The notes: a model not told the origin generated them from the sequence alone. A DNA stretch of 64,000 bases from Bacteroidota bacterium (GCA_021824565.1 JAKAKL010000101.1:24931-88930); one strand, 5' to 3'; numbered from the stretch's first letter, positions 1 to 10,331 are shown. A program made the numbers and translations.

Positions 1-1262
1 TCATGCTGCCAGTCTTTTATCTTCTCATAATATTTGTCAAACTGTAAAAGGTCGTCCGGGTGTATTATTTTATTGAAGAATTCTCTGTCATTTTTCAATT
101 CATCTTTATCATAGCCCAACATTACACCGATATCTTTATTCACGTATATATTTTTGTTCTCTTCGACGTCCCAGATATAAATTATGTCGGGAGACTGTTC
201 GGTAATTTGTCTAACGAAAAGTTGATTCTCTAAATTTTCTTTTTCAAATTGTTTGCGTTTTGTAATATCGCGGTGGATTGCCAGTATCAACTTCTGACCG
301 TCATACTCCAGCGTCTTTGCGTTTACTTCAACCGGAATATTTCTTCCTTTGCTGTTTACGAGAATTGTTTCAAAAACGTATTCATTATTCTTAGTAATAA
401 AATCGATTCGTTCTTTGACTTTAGATTTATTTTCGGGCGAGTTAAAATCCAAAATATTTTGCTTTATAAATTCTTCCTTTGACAGTCCCATTATTTTGCA
501 GGCTGCCGAGTTCACGTCAATAATGCCGCCGTTAAAATCCATAAGCAAAATCGGATCGGCTGCTAATTCAAACAAAGCTCTGAGCTTCTGCTCCGACAGC
601 TGTAATGAAGTCTCGGCAATTTTCCGTTCGGTTATGTCGCGAACAATCGCCTGTAAAAACATTTTACCGGAAAGCTCAATTCTTGCCAGTGATACTTCCG
701 CTTCAAATATTTGTCCATCATATCTTGAATGCCGCCAATCAAACCGCTGCGGTACTCCCGCATAGGCTTTATCTATTTTATCAGCGGCTTTAATCTGAGA
801 ACTAATTCCATCCGGCTGCATCTCCGGCGAAAATCTTATCGGTGTTTGACCAATTATATTATTTTTGGGACATCCGAGTATCTCGGCAGCCTTCGAGTTG
901 CAGTCAACAAATTTTCTTTCTTCCATTATGAAGATTGCATCGTTTGCTCCTTCAAATAAAATTTGATAACGCTCGCGTGATTCTTTTAGTTCCTCTTTAC
1001 TTTTATTTACATTCCTAAACAACATTTTCTCCGGTAAAATTCTTATTAGCAAAGTTGTAATTATTATTGTTACTAAAATTACGGAAATAATTTCCAGCGG
1101 CAGAAATAATATATATGTTTGGAATAATAATCTGCAAACCATCAGCAGAGCTAAGCTGCTTAAGACTGGAAAGAGATAAAATATAATAGCAAGTTGATTT
1201 TCTTCTTCGTTTCTAAACCTGGCGGGGATAAATAATTTATTGAAGTAGTTTTTATTCTTCAC
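1..1262 (-). CDS. Multi-PAS sensor protein (partial, C-terminus outside window)
   Basis: Membrane-anchored sensor read through the window edge; the C-terminal output domain (kinase or cyclase) is not visible. The reading frame starts at a GTG at 1262 with GAGAGG five bases upstream, and stays open to base 1. Residues about 25-75 form two hydrophobic membrane segments. Three PAS modules follow, about residues 95-215, 225-340 and 350-420+, the first two each ending in a PAC-type motif (IVRDITERK, IHRDITKRK). A nearby ATG at 1287 runs into a stop after 11 codons and is not the start. The downstream half would decide whether this is a histidine kinase, which is the commonest partner of such PAS arrays. 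Confidence 0.85.
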   Translation of the reverse strand, partial: MKNKNYFNKLFIPARFRNEEENQLAIIFYLFPVLSSLALLMVCRLLFQTYILFLPLEIISVILVTIIITTLLIRILPEKMLFRNVNKSKEELKESRERYQILFEGANDAIFIMEERKFVDCNSKAAEILGCPKNNIIGQTPIRFSPEMQPDGISSQIKAADKIDKAYAGVPQRFDWRHSRYDGQIFEAEVSLARIELSGKMFLQAIVRDITERKIAETSLQLSEQKLRALFELAADPILLMDFNGGIIDVNSAACKIMGLSKEEFIKQNILDFNSPENKSKVKERIDFITKNNEYVFETILVNSKGRNIPVEVNAKTLEYDGQKLILAIHRDITKRKQFEKENLENQLFVRQITEQSPDIIYIWDVEENKNIYVNKDIGVMLGYDKDELKNDREFFNKIIHPDDLLQFDKYYEKIKDWQH

Positions 1263-1354
1263 GCTGACCTCTCTGAAGAAGTAACATAATAGCTCTTAAA
1301 TTATCTGTGCATAATATTACGCCAAGAAAGTTTAAAAACAAAAAGAATAAAAAG

Positions 1355-1386
1355 TAAAAGATCAGAATTATTTTGTTAATTCTGAC
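1355..1386 (-). terminator. Intrinsic terminator after the DUF4249 gene
   Basis: On the minus strand TCAGAATTA (1385-1377), a six-base loop, and TAATTCTGA (1370-1362) form a 9-bp stem, followed by the U-rich run TCTTTTACTTTTT. It lies 30 bases past the stop of the lipoprotein gene and would end the TonB receptor/lipoprotein transcript before the PAS sensor gene. Confidence 0.7.
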
Positions 1387-1415
1387 CATAATACAAAGCG
1401 TGCTATAAATGAAAC

Positions 1416-2327
1416 TTATTTTACAATCGCAAATCTAACCGTATCCGTTACCGAAGAACCAAACACACCAATTCCATCACCCTGGAAAGTTTCAATAGGC
1501 TCGTGGAAGTTCCCGTTAACTTCTTGAACATTCGGCGCAGTCAATAAATAGTCCTTCATGTTTTCATCGCATGCATAAGCTACAACAGTATATGAACTGT
1601 AAAACCATGTACTCCTGCTTGTGACTGAATATGACTGCTCTGCGCTTGAATAAGAGTCAACGTTGTTTACATTGCCGTAGCGAAACTTGTATTGGTTAAG
1701 ATTATTGGCAACATCCGATGCGCTCAGCTTTTTTCTTTCACCGTTGTTATTATAAATAAAATTATTCGGACTTGCCGAATCCGGAACGAAGGAGAATGAA
1801 TAAAATACTGTGCCCGGTGAAGTCTGAAAATTAATCGTTATCGAATCCCCGTAGCTAAAATTTCCTAGATTTTTATTTATGACCGAGAAGCCTTTCAGCG
1901 GAGTTAATGTTGTAGAGGTAGTATGAAGCTGAACGCCATCTATCGTTGCATATACTTCGAGCGTATACGACTTTCCATAGCCGATCATAATCTGATTGTT
2001 AAAATATGTTTGCGTCAGCGGATCAAATGACAATGCTGTCCCATTTATTGAAGCGTTTACATTGTTGCCTGATGGAGTAAGATAAAGATCGCTCTGGCTA
2101 ATAGAATTACCAAGAGGGAAATTCCTCATAAGTTTTATATCGGAAACAGGCTGTCCCGGATACAAAAAACCTTCAACAGTAATTTTAGGATCATAAGACG
2201 AACTATTTAAATTAACTCCAGGTTTGCCGCAACCAAAAATCATAATCATCAGCATAAAAGCAAATAATATTTTTAATGTATTCATCTTTAGGTTTTCTAA
2301 TTTCATATCATCTGATTTACTAGTCAT
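1416..2327 (-). CDS. DUF4249-like outer membrane lipoprotein
   Basis: Predicted surface or periplasmic lipoprotein of 303 residues that probably works with the TonB receptor encoded just upstream. The N-terminus has 14 extra residues, then a hydrophobic stretch and a lipobox-like IFGC with Cys at about residue 33. The segment KITVEGFLYPGQPVSDIKL resembles the opening beta-strands of DUF4249 proteins, which commonly follow TonB receptors in Bacteroidota. The ATG at 2327 is chosen because AAGGAGG stands four to five bases before it; internal ATGs at 2306 and 2285 lack such a site. Nine bases separate it from the receptor stop, so the two genes are one transcript. Its ligand is unknown. Confidence 0.75.
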   Translation of the reverse strand: MTSKSDDMKLENLKMNTLKILFAFMLMIMIFGCGKPGVNLNSSSYDPKITVEGFLYPGQPVSDIKLMRNFPLGNSISQSDLYLTPSGNNVNASINGTALSFDPLTQTYFNNQIMIGYGKSYTLEVYATIDGVQLHTTSTTLTPLKGFSVINKNLGNFSYGDSITINFQTSPGTVFYSFSFVPDSASPNNFIYNNNGERKKLSASDVANNLNQYKFRYGNVNNVDSYSSAEQSYSVTSRSTWFYSSYTVVAYACDENMKDYLLTAPNVQEVNGNFHEPIETFQGDGIGVFGSSVTDTVRFAIVK

Positions 2328-2336
2328 AATTCCTCC

Positions 2337-4706
2337 TTAAAATTTTACAGTTACGCCGAGGCTCGGCAAAAATGGAAGCTGGTTTACAGTACTTACACTT
2401 TGCACTATCGCTCCGTTTTGCTCATTACTTGTATAATTAATAAACCAAACGTTTTTTCTATTGCCTATATTAAACACCTGGAAATACGGTGCAATCGACC
2501 ATGTACCGAAATTCTTTTTCCATGTAATGCTGAGATCAAGCCTTATGTATGCCGGCAGCCTGTAGCTGTCAATATTACCGGGATATAATTTATATGAAGG
2601 TAGTTTTTGACCTGTTGCGTTATAGTTGTCCCATGCAGGAAGCGTGTTGACAAAATATGTCGACGATGGCAGAGTTATTGGCTGCCCGGATGTGTATATA
2701 AAATTTAGTCCGAGTATCCAGCTTGATGAAGATTCTTCCGGTTGTTCATTCCATCTCCCGCTGAAAATGCTGTTGACATTTCCATTCAGCACAAAATTTA
2801 TTACTGATGTTCTTTCCTGCTGCGGTACGAATGATTTGCCCTGGTTTACACCGTCAAATATATCTTTAGCTCCTGATAAAGTATAACCTATCCAGCCTGT
2901 CACAGCTCCTACGTCCTTTCTCAGAAGCAGCTCCAAGCCATAAGCTTTCTCATTGCCTCTTATAAAAACATCTTTTGAAGACGTGTATACGGGAGTATTG
3001 CCATCATAATAGGACGGCGAAATATCTGCGCCAACATTATAATTATAGATGTAAATGTTCTTATAATTTTTGTAATAAACTTCAGTTTCAAAATCAAATA
3101 TATTTCCGATTTGCTGTTCGTATCCAAGAATAAACTGGGACACTTGAGAATCGTAAATGTTTTTATCAGTTGGCGCCCAAATATCCGGCGCAAATGGTCT
3201 TTCCACAGCAGTCATATATTGATGATAAATTCCCGCAGCAAATTTTATACTGCTGTTCAAAGTAAGTTTATATTTTACAGACAACCGCGGATCAAGATGC
3301 ATATAGGTTGTGTCAGAAAGAAATTGTTCAAATCTAAATCCCCCTTGAATCTGCCACAAAGGATCGGGCTGCCACTCAGCATTTATGTAAGCGCTCGTCT
3401 CATGCGTATTACCTGAAATATCTACTACCCCAGAACTGCTGCTGTTATTATATGAAAGATCAACTTTTTTATATTCGGCGCCGGCATCCAAAGTTAATTC
3501 ATTCGAGTAATAATAAGTCAAAGCTTCTTTGGCAGTATAATCATTTAGCGGATTTGATTCAGATATACTTGCCGACTCCCGCATATTGAATGCCGATGAG
3601 AAACCACTGTAGGTAAGATATGTGCTTGAAAAAAGTTTATCACTGAAAAGGTGTTTCCAATTTAAAGACCCTAGAGTATTACCCCAATTTATATATATCG
3701 ATGGGCTTTGCGGATTACTTTGGTCTGTCGTAAAATTTAAATTATCGCCGCTCTTAAAATAGCTTAGAGTAAGATTGTCTTTATCGCCAAGCTGCAGAAA
3801 AGCTTTTACATTTCCATCATAAAAATAATACGGTGGAATAAGTGTGTCCCATTTAGCAATTGTTTGATCAATAAAAGTTCTTCTTATTGAACCTGAAATA
3901 GAGCCTAGTGAACCAAGAGGAATCTGCAGAGTTAGATTAGCAGCAATGAGGCTTAAGTCGAAAACGCCCTGCATATTATTCCTATTTCCTTCGTCGTCAA
4001 TAACATCAATTACTGAAGAAAGCCTGTCATCGTACTGAGGTCCAAATCCTCCTTTGTATACTTCGACTTTCTTTATTGCGTCGGTATTGAAAGTAGAAAA
4101 AATTCCGAACGCATGTTCCGGGTCGTATATTTCCGCGCCGTCGATTAAATAAAGATTCTGATCCGGCGTGCCGCCTCTTACATAAACTGCCGACGAGAAA
4201 TCTGAAAGCGCAGTTATGCCCGGCATACTTTGCAAAGCCCGCAGCAAATCGGGCACAACAACTTTTGGAATTGCGTTTACCTGTTGCTGTGTCATATTCA
4301 AGCTGGATACCTGGCGTTCAAACGCCCTCTCGGAAACGTTTATCGAATCTCCTAGTACTAATATCTCGCCTGCTTTGTACGCCGACTGCGTCAAGTAAAA
4401 TTTCAACAGCCCGGAGGATTTCTCCCCAATCGTAATTATATTTTTATATGAATCGTAACCGACATAGCTTACATTTATTGTGTACTTTCCCGGCGGAATA
4501 TTTGTTATTACAAAATATCCGCTGTTATTTGAGTAAGCTCCTGTTTTAATTCCTTTGCCAAACAGTGAAATGCTCGCACCGATCAACGTCTCGCCTGTCT
4601 TTTTATCATAAGTAAACCCGCTTATAGTAAAGCTTGAATTTGTCTGTGCATAAGCAGTAGACATCAACATCGCTGCGAATAGAATAGCTGCAAAATTTTT
4701 TATCAT
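2337..4706 (-). CDS. TonB-dependent outer membrane receptor
   Basis: Energy-coupled outer membrane transporter, 789 residues. A Sec signal peptide (cleavage after AYA, about residue 20) precedes a carboxypeptidase-regulatory-like beta domain (about 25-110), then the plug (about 130-235, with VYVRGGTPDQNLYLIDGAEI), then the beta-barrel ending in a terminal Phe (VTVKF). This layout is the Bacteroidota type that imports or handles poorly soluble ligands. No SusD gene is adjacent; the partner is instead a DUF4249-like lipoprotein, a pairing seen with receptors of unknown substrate. Substrate cannot be inferred from sequence. The gene is preceded by a 338-bp non-coding stretch that must carry the promoter. 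Confidence 0.9.
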   Translation of the reverse strand: MIKNFAAILFAAMLMSTAYAQTNSSFTISGFTYDKKTGETLIGASISLFGKGIKTGAYSNNSGYFVITNIPPGKYTINVSYVGYDSYKNIITIGEKSSGLLKFYLTQSAYKAGEILVLGDSINVSERAFERQVSSLNMTQQQVNAIPKVVVPDLLRALQSMPGITALSDFSSAVYVRGGTPDQNLYLIDGAEIYDPEHAFGIFSTFNTDAIKKVEVYKGGFGPQYDDRLSSVIDVIDDEGNRNNMQGVFDLSLIAANLTLQIPLGSLGSISGSIRRTFIDQTIAKWDTLIPPYYFYDGNVKAFLQLGDKDNLTLSYFKSGDNLNFTTDQSNPQSPSIYINWGNTLGSLNWKHLFSDKLFSSTYLTYSGFSSAFNMRESASISESNPLNDYTAKEALTYYYSNELTLDAGAEYKKVDLSYNNSSSSGVVDISGNTHETSAYINAEWQPDPLWQIQGGFRFEQFLSDTTYMHLDPRLSVKYKLTLNSSIKFAAGIYHQYMTAVERPFAPDIWAPTDKNIYDSQVSQFILGYEQQIGNIFDFETEVYYKNYKNIYIYNYNVGADISPSYYDGNTPVYTSSKDVFIRGNEKAYGLELLLRKDVGAVTGWIGYTLSGAKDIFDGVNQGKSFVPQQERTSVINFVLNGNVNSIFSGRWNEQPEESSSSWILGLNFIYTSGQPITLPSSTYFVNTLPAWDNYNATGQKLPSYKLYPGNIDSYRLPAYIRLDLSITWKKNFGTWSIAPYFQVFNIGNRKNVWFINYTSNEQNGAIVQSVSTVNQLPFLPSLGVTVKF

Positions 4707-5044
4707 AGAAGTAAGTCAACCCTAACAAATTTTAAATTGTCCGGCGAAAATAAATTGAATATCAATGTGAAATAATGTAATAAATTATGCTTACGACAAT
4801 CACAACACTGATTTACTTGAATAGATTTTATCAGAAGTATATAAATAAATTTCGCTATGTTTTTCATTATCAAAAAGTTCCGAACAAATGGAAATAATAT
4901 AAAGCATTAAATTTAATTTTGTCTGAGCTTGTTATTATATATTAGCTGCGGTTTGACAACAGACGATATGAACAAGTTTAATTACTCTATGCGGTAATTT
5001 TACGATGAGAAAAATATTTATTTAGCTATAACTAAGTTTGTTGT
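4707..5044. other. Intergenic region without a recognisable gene
   Basis: AT-rich 338 bp between the VOC gene stop and the TonB receptor start. No ORF with a ribosome site, no tRNA and no convincing riboswitch or terminator stem was seen. It should contain the promoter of the receptor operon. Confidence 0.5.
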
Positions 5045-5980
5045 TTAATGAACAATAGGGATTGATCTTTGTATCAATTGGATTGGAAATCCCCACGGGT
5101 CTCTCATTACTAATACATCGTCTCCTGAAGCAGAACTTGAAATATCATTAACGAGCTTAGCTCCGGATTTTAATAATTTTTCTTTTGCAGATAGAATATT
5201 GTTTACTTCAAATGCAAGATGAATGGAAACTGGATTTATTTTATCATAGTCTATAACCGGAAATTCTTTTTTCTGATATATCTCCAGCATCATGTTTTTA
5301 CCTGAATCAGATACGAAAGTTCCGTAATCCGGCAGACCTCCCTGCCGCAATACTAACATCCCAAAATTATCCGAATACCATTTTGCTTTCGCGCGTGAAT
5401 TAATTGTGTTCGTAGCAAAATGCTCCGGGCGAATATTAATAAATTTCAACATAGGATTAACGCGTTCAACAAGCTGCAGCGGCATTCCCCAAGGATCACG
5501 CATCATCAAAACCTGATCGCCCGACGGCAGCTTTGAAATATCTTCCATTACTTTTGCACCTCTAGAACTCAATTTAGATTTAAATATATTTATGCTGTCA
5601 ACCATAAACGCAAAATGGTACGACATATAATTTATTTTATGGAAATCGATCTTTGGGAATTTATCTTTCTTGTAAAATTCAATCACAAAATGGTTCCCTT
5701 TATCAGATATAAAAGTTACAAACGGCGGCTTTTTATCTTCGCGGATAATTTTCATTCCTAAATTCTGTACATACCAGTTAGCCACACTAGTTGGATCAGA
5801 AACATTTAATCCTAAATGTTCAATTCGCGCCGGCAACAAATTATCATGTGAGAATTTTATATCCGATTTAGTCTGAGCATAAATAATATTTAAACACACG
5901 GAAACGATCAACAATATTTTGAGCGGAGTTAAAATATTTAATTGATAATTTCTGTAATTAAACTTTGATATTTCCATCAT
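5045..5980 (-). CDS. Secreted tandem VOC (glyoxalase/bleomycin-resistance fold) protein
   Basis: 311 residues with a hydrophobic export signal (about 19-36, ending IYAQ) followed by two vicinal-oxygen-chelate modules, about 48-175 and 180-305. The first carries the His-Glu-His-Glu metal set (IEHLGL, VIEFY, YHFAF, LVER); in the second the last Glu is Gln (LIQR), so only the first site looks complete. Its ATG overlaps the stop of the RND pump gene by four bases (ATGA), so it is translated with the efflux operon. VOC proteins include glyoxalases, extradiol dioxygenases and drug-binding resistance proteins; which of these applies is not known. Export to the periplasm is unusual for the family. 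Confidence 0.8.
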   Translation of the reverse strand: MMEISKFNYRNYQLNILTPLKILLIVSVCLNIIYAQTKSDIKFSHDNLLPARIEHLGLNVSDPTSVANWYVQNLGMKIIREDKKPPFVTFISDKGNHFVIEFYKKDKFPKIDFHKINYMSYHFAFMVDSINIFKSKLSSRGAKVMEDISKLPSGDQVLMMRDPWGMPLQLVERVNPMLKFINIRPEHFATNTINSRAKAKWYSDNFGMLVLRQGGLPDYGTFVSDSGKNMMLEIYQKKEFPVIDYDKINPVSIHLAFEVNNILSAKEKLLKSGAKLVNDISSSASGDDVLVMRDPWGFPIQLIQRSIPIVH

Positions 5981-8900
5981 GAAGAAGTTTCACCGGAAAC
6001 ATTTTCTGCTTCACGCGTAATTTTTTTATGGGATACAAATTTCGTAATAGTTACAAAAAGGACTGGGACAATAAAAATTGCAAGCAAAGTTGCGGCTAGC
6101 ATACCACCCAGTACGGTCCAACCTATGGTTGATCTTGCTTGAGCACCTGCACCAGTCGCAAACGCCAGCGGAGAGACGCCGAAGATAAATGCCATTGAGG
6201 TCATAAGGATCGGGCGTAAACGAAGCTTTACAGCATCAATTGTAGCTTCAAGCAGCGGTATTCCGCGGTCAACACGATCTTTCGCAAACTCAACGATAAG
6301 AATTGCATTCTTTGCCGCAAGTCCGATTAAAGCAACAAGACCGATTTGCGCGTAAACATTGTCGCTTAATCTAGGAATAAAAGTAAGTGTTAGAATTGCG
6401 CCAAAAGCACCTATCGGAACTGCAAATAAAATTGCGAACGGCACCGACCAGCTTTCATATAATGCAGAAAGAAATAAGAATACAAATAAGATCGACAAAC
6501 CGAAAATTGCGAACGTGCTGTTGCCTGCATTTATTTCCTCTTTACTTAAGCCTGAAAATTCATAACCGTATCCTGAAGGCAGCACTTGAGCTGCGACTTC
6601 TTTCAGAGCCTCAATAGCCTGCCCGCTGCTATAGCCCGGAGCCGCACTGCCGTCAATTTCAGTTGCGCGAAACATATTGAAATGCGAAATCAAAGGAGCG
6701 CTTTCAGTTACTTTGTAAGTAATAAGTGTGCTTAAAGGAACCATTCCGCCGGTTGCATTTCTTACATAATATTTTGATAAATCTTGAATCGAAGACCGGT
6801 AGCTTGTGTCTGCCTGTGCAACAACGTGGAAGTTTCTTCCGTAAATTGAAAAATCATTTATATAGCTGCTGCCTAACAAAGTTTGTATCGTATTAAAAAC
6901 GTCGGCAACAGAAACACCAAGCTTAGCACATTTTTCTCTGTCGACATTTATATCATATCCGGGTGTGCTTGCAGTAAAGAATGAAAACACGTGGCTTAAT
7001 TCGGGGCGTTTGTTTGCCGCAATTACAAATGAATGTACAACATTAGCAAACTGTTGAATGTTATCTGTACTTTCATGCTGCTCAAGCTCAAACGAAAAGC
7101 CGCCTGTCTGTCCTAAGCCCGGTATTGCAGGCGGAGATATGACGAATACATTCGCACTTCTAATTGAAGCAAATTTTCTTTGCAGCGTTGTTATGATCGA
7201 ACTTAGTTGAAGATCTTTTGATGTACGCTGATCCCATGGCTTTAACTGGACGAATATTGTTCCGCTGTTGGATTTGGTAGCAAAGTTTACAACGTTTAAT
7301 CCGCTGATAGCCGCAAAGTGAGCCACACCGGGTGTTTTTTCCAAGATTGTCATCATTCTTTTTAATATGTCTATCGTTCTTGTTGACGAAGCGGCTTCGG
7401 GCAATTCAAAAGTTACATATAATCTTCCATCGTCTTCAGTTGGAATAAATCCCGTAGGTTTATGTTCAAAAAGAAAAACTGTCCCAGCATAAACCATAAT
7501 CAAAATGATGAGGAAATATGGTGTTATCTTAATGCACTTTTTAACGCCTTCCGAATAAGAATTCGTCGTGCGTTTAAACCAGTTGTTAAACAAAAAGAAA
7601 AATTTATTTATTCCTTTTGGTTCATCGCTGAAGGAAGTTGGCTTCAAGATTAGAGAGCACAATGCAGGCGTCAACGATAATGCAACAAAAGCCGAGATCA
7701 ACACAGATACAGCAATGGTGATTGCAAATTGCTGATATAATTTTCCAACTATGCCAGGAATGAATCCAACCGGAATGAATACAGCAGCAAGAATTAATGC
7801 GATAGCTACTACCGGTCCGGAAATATCACTCATTGCACGCTTTGTTGCTTCTTTAGGCGAGAGCTTTTCATTATCGATATAATGCTGCACAGCCTCAACA
7901 ACAATGATTGCGTCGTCTACCACTATTCCTATGGCAAGTACAAAGCCAAACATTGTTAAGGTATTAATTGTGAAGCCGAGAGGAATAAAAAATCCGAATG
8001 TTCCGATTATAGAAACAGGAATTGCGAGAATGGGAATAAGTGTTGCGCGCCAGTTTTGTAAAAATAAAAACACGACTAACACGACAAGCCCTAAAGCTTC
8101 TAATAATGTAAGAACAACTTCGTTGATAGAAGTATCAACAACGGAAACGGCTTCGAACGGGACATTGTATGCAACATCTTTGGGAAAAGATTTTTGCAAT
8201 ACAGCCATTTCATTATAAACGCCTTTTGCTACTGCTAAAGCATTGCTACCGGGAGCCTGGAAGACTAAAAGAAATGATGAGCGTTCTCCATCTACATAAG
8301 AATTGTTTGAATAGCTCGCTTTGCCGAGCTGAACATCAGCAACATCCTTCAAGTGTACTTCAGATCCATCTTGCTGGTTAACCCGGATAATTATATCGCC
8401 AAATTGCTTTACTGAATTTAATCGACTATTAGTAAAAACAGTATACTCAAAAGCTTGATTATTGCTTTGTGGAGGTGCGCCGACTGTACCAGCAGCAACT
8501 TCAAGGTTTTGCGCTTCAAGAGCATTTGTAACATCATTTGTCGTTAGACCAAGCTGAGCCAGTTTATCAGGTTTAAGCCAGATGCGCATACTAAAGTCGT
8601 CTGCCCGAACAAAAATATCACCAACTCCAGGAACGCGTAAGAGAGCATCGCGGATAAAAATATTTGTATAGTTGTCAAGAAATCTTATGTCATGAGTTTT
8701 ATTTGGTGAAAAAACTGCGACGATCATTAAAATGCTTGAGGTACGCTTTCTTGTTATTATACCTAAACGTTTTACTAAGTCAGGCAACTGCGGAGTTGCA
8801 ATGCCAACGCGGTTCTGTATATCAAGAGCTGCAATATCCGGGTTTGTTCCGACATTCAAGACAACATTTATAGAAGACTGACCGCTGTTCGTGCTGTTGC

Positions 8901-9141
8901 TCGTCATGTACTCCATGCCTGGAGTACCGTTGACCTGAGTCTCTATTGGAGTAGTTACAGTTTGTTCCACAGTAGTCGCATCAGCTCCAGTGAATGCGCC
9001 TGAGATTTGAACAGTAGGCGGTGTAATATCCGGGTACTGGCTGATCGGTAAATTAAAAATTGCAAGCAAACCGATTAGAACAATCACAATCGATATTACA
9101 ATTGCAGTAACCGGGCGTTTAATGAATAAATTGGAAATCAT
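5977..9141 (-). CDS. RND efflux permease, HAE-1 (AcrB/MexB) family
   Basis: Proton-driven inner membrane pump of 1054 residues, the expected length. It opens with FIKRPVTAIVISI, typical of TM1 in AcrB-like pumps, and has PDITPPTV and the periplasmic porter domains twice. The TM4 motif GIVVDDAIIVVE holds the paired Asp residues of the proton relay in HAE-1 (drug-type) pumps rather than the metal-ion type. The C-terminal half repeats the pattern (GLAAKNAILIVEFA in TM10). It lies between the membrane fusion protein gene (19 bp gap) and the coupled VOC gene. Substrates are probably hydrophobic compounds; the sequence does not identify them. Confidence 0.95.
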   Translation of the reverse strand: MISNLFIKRPVTAIVISIVIVLIGLLAIFNLPISQYPDITPPTVQISGAFTGADATTVEQTVTTPIETQVNGTPGMEYMTSNSTNSGQSSINVVLNVGTNPDIAALDIQNRVGIATPQLPDLVKRLGIITRKRTSSILMIVAVFSPNKTHDIRFLDNYTNIFIRDALLRVPGVGDIFVRADDFSMRIWLKPDKLAQLGLTTNDVTNALEAQNLEVAAGTVGAPPQSNNQAFEYTVFTNSRLNSVKQFGDIIIRVNQQDGSEVHLKDVADVQLGKASYSNNSYVDGERSSFLLVFQAPGSNALAVAKGVYNEMAVLQKSFPKDVAYNVPFEAVSVVDTSINEVVLTLLEALGLVVLVVFLFLQNWRATLIPILAIPVSIIGTFGFFIPLGFTINTLTMFGFVLAIGIVVDDAIIVVEAVQHYIDNEKLSPKEATKRAMSDISGPVVAIALILAAVFIPVGFIPGIVGKLYQQFAITIAVSVLISAFVALSLTPALCSLILKPTSFSDEPKGINKFFFLFNNWFKRTTNSYSEGVKKCIKITPYFLIILIMVYAGTVFLFEHKPTGFIPTEDDGRLYVTFELPEAASSTRTIDILKRMMTILEKTPGVAHFAAISGLNVVNFATKSNSGTIFVQLKPWDQRTSKDLQLSSIITTLQRKFASIRSANVFVISPPAIPGLGQTGGFSFELEQHESTDNIQQFANVVHSFVIAANKRPELSHVFSFFTASTPGYDINVDREKCAKLGVSVADVFNTIQTLLGSSYINDFSIYGRNFHVVAQADTSYRSSIQDLSKYYVRNATGGMVPLSTLITYKVTESAPLISHFNMFRATEIDGSAAPGYSSGQAIEALKEVAAQVLPSGYGYEFSGLSKEEINAGNSTFAIFGLSILFVFLFLSALYESWSVPFAILFAVPIGAFGAILTLTFIPRLSDNVYAQIGLVALIGLAAKNAILIVEFAKDRVDRGIPLLEATIDAVKLRLRPILMTSMAFIFGVSPLAFATGAGAQARSTIGWTVLGGMLAATLLAIFIVPVLFVTITKFVSHKKITREAENVSGETSS

Positions 9142-9160
9142 TTCTTATCCTGTTCAAGAA

Positions 9161-10291
9161 TTATTTACCGTTTGCTGTGTGCATTCCAGTTTTTGTTTCT
9201 GCCGGAGCTACTATAATGGGAGAATTATCTCTTAACTTCTGCATTCCTTGAGTAACAATTTCTTCACCGGCATTCAGACCGCTTTGTACAATAACCATAT
9301 CGTTTATTGTTCTACCTAGGACAACATTACGCTGCGAAACTTTATTGCCTACTATTACAAAAACAAAATATTCACCCATTTGTTCAGACACAGCCTTATA
9401 TGGAATAACTATGCTGCTCCTAGCGCTGCTATTTAAAACTCTAACATTACAAGTAAGTCCGGGTCTTAATAAATCTTTATTATTAGGAAAGACAAGTCTT
9501 GCTGTTATTGTCCCGGTAAGTGGATCAACTGCGCGATCAAGCAGGATTAAATGTCCCGGATAAGGATAAACGGACTGATCAGGCAGAACAATAGTAAACG
9601 TAGAATCCTTTGGATTATTTTTCTTATTCAGCAATTCTGTAAAACGTCCGATTTCTTTTTCATCAACAGAAAAATCAACAGCCATAGGATTATCGGATGA
9701 AAGAGTGTTCATCAAAGTTTGACCCGCGGTTACCGCAGATCCCAATTTAACTTGTGATATTCCTATCGTTCCACTAAACGGTGCTGTAATAATTGAATTG
9801 CGTAAGTTGGTTTCAACTGCATTAAGATTGCTTTCGGCAGCTTTTAAATCTTCTAATGCATGTTCAAGAGTCTGCGTAGCAATTGCATTGCTTTTCGCCA
9901 ATTCATTGTACCGATCATAATCCTGTTTAGCTTTATTAAGATTTGCCTTTGCCACATTATATGCCGCTTGATACTGCTGTTGATCGATTATATAAAGCTT
10001 CATACCTTTTGTTACGTGCTGTCCGTCCTCAAAATAAATATTAGTCAGATAACCGGAAACTTCTGGACGAATTTCAATTTGATTTAACGCTACAACTGTA
10101 GCCGGATAATTAGAGTAATAAGATGCTTTTTCCGATTTAACAGTGTATGCCGTAACTTGTGTTGGAGGAAATTTTGGTATGCCGCCTTTATTACCGCCGC
10201 AAGACGCTAACATGGCTGCAAATAATATAGAAAAACTTACTAAAACTATTTTGTTCTTCATTTGCATTAGATTTTTTGTTGTAATATCCAT
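9161..10291 (-). CDS. RND membrane fusion protein (AcrA/MexA type)
   Basis: Periplasmic adaptor, 376 residues, linking the pump to the outer membrane channel. A lipobox LASC (Cys about residue 31) follows a hydrophobic signal, so it is lipid-anchored. Then come the first half of the biotinyl-lipoyl domain (VVALNQIEIRPEVSGYL), an alpha-helical hairpin (about 100-165), the second lipoyl half (ITAPFSGTIGISQVKLGSAV), a beta-barrel and a membrane-proximal domain. The Met at codon 11 (MKNKIVL) directly before the signal peptide is an equally good start, as neither has a strong ribosome site. Second gene of the efflux operon, 40 bp after tolC. Confidence 0.92.
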   Translation of the reverse strand: MDITTKNLMQMKNKIVLVSFSILFAAMLASCGGNKGGIPKFPPTQVTAYTVKSEKASYYSNYPATVVALNQIEIRPEVSGYLTNIYFEDGQHVTKGMKLYIIDQQQYQAAYNVAKANLNKAKQDYDRYNELAKSNAIATQTLEHALEDLKAAESNLNAVETNLRNSIITAPFSGTIGISQVKLGSAVTAGQTLMNTLSSDNPMAVDFSVDEKEIGRFTELLNKKNNPKDSTFTIVLPDQSVYPYPGHLILLDRAVDPLTGTITARLVFPNNKDLLRPGLTCNVRVLNSSARSSIVIPYKAVSEQMGEYFVFVIVGNKVSQRNVVLGRTINDMVIVQSGLNAGEEIVTQGMQKLRDNSPIIVAPAETKTGMHTANGK

Positions 10292-10331
10292 TAAACTACT
10301 TTTCGATTTTTAAATCATATTTTTATATAAA

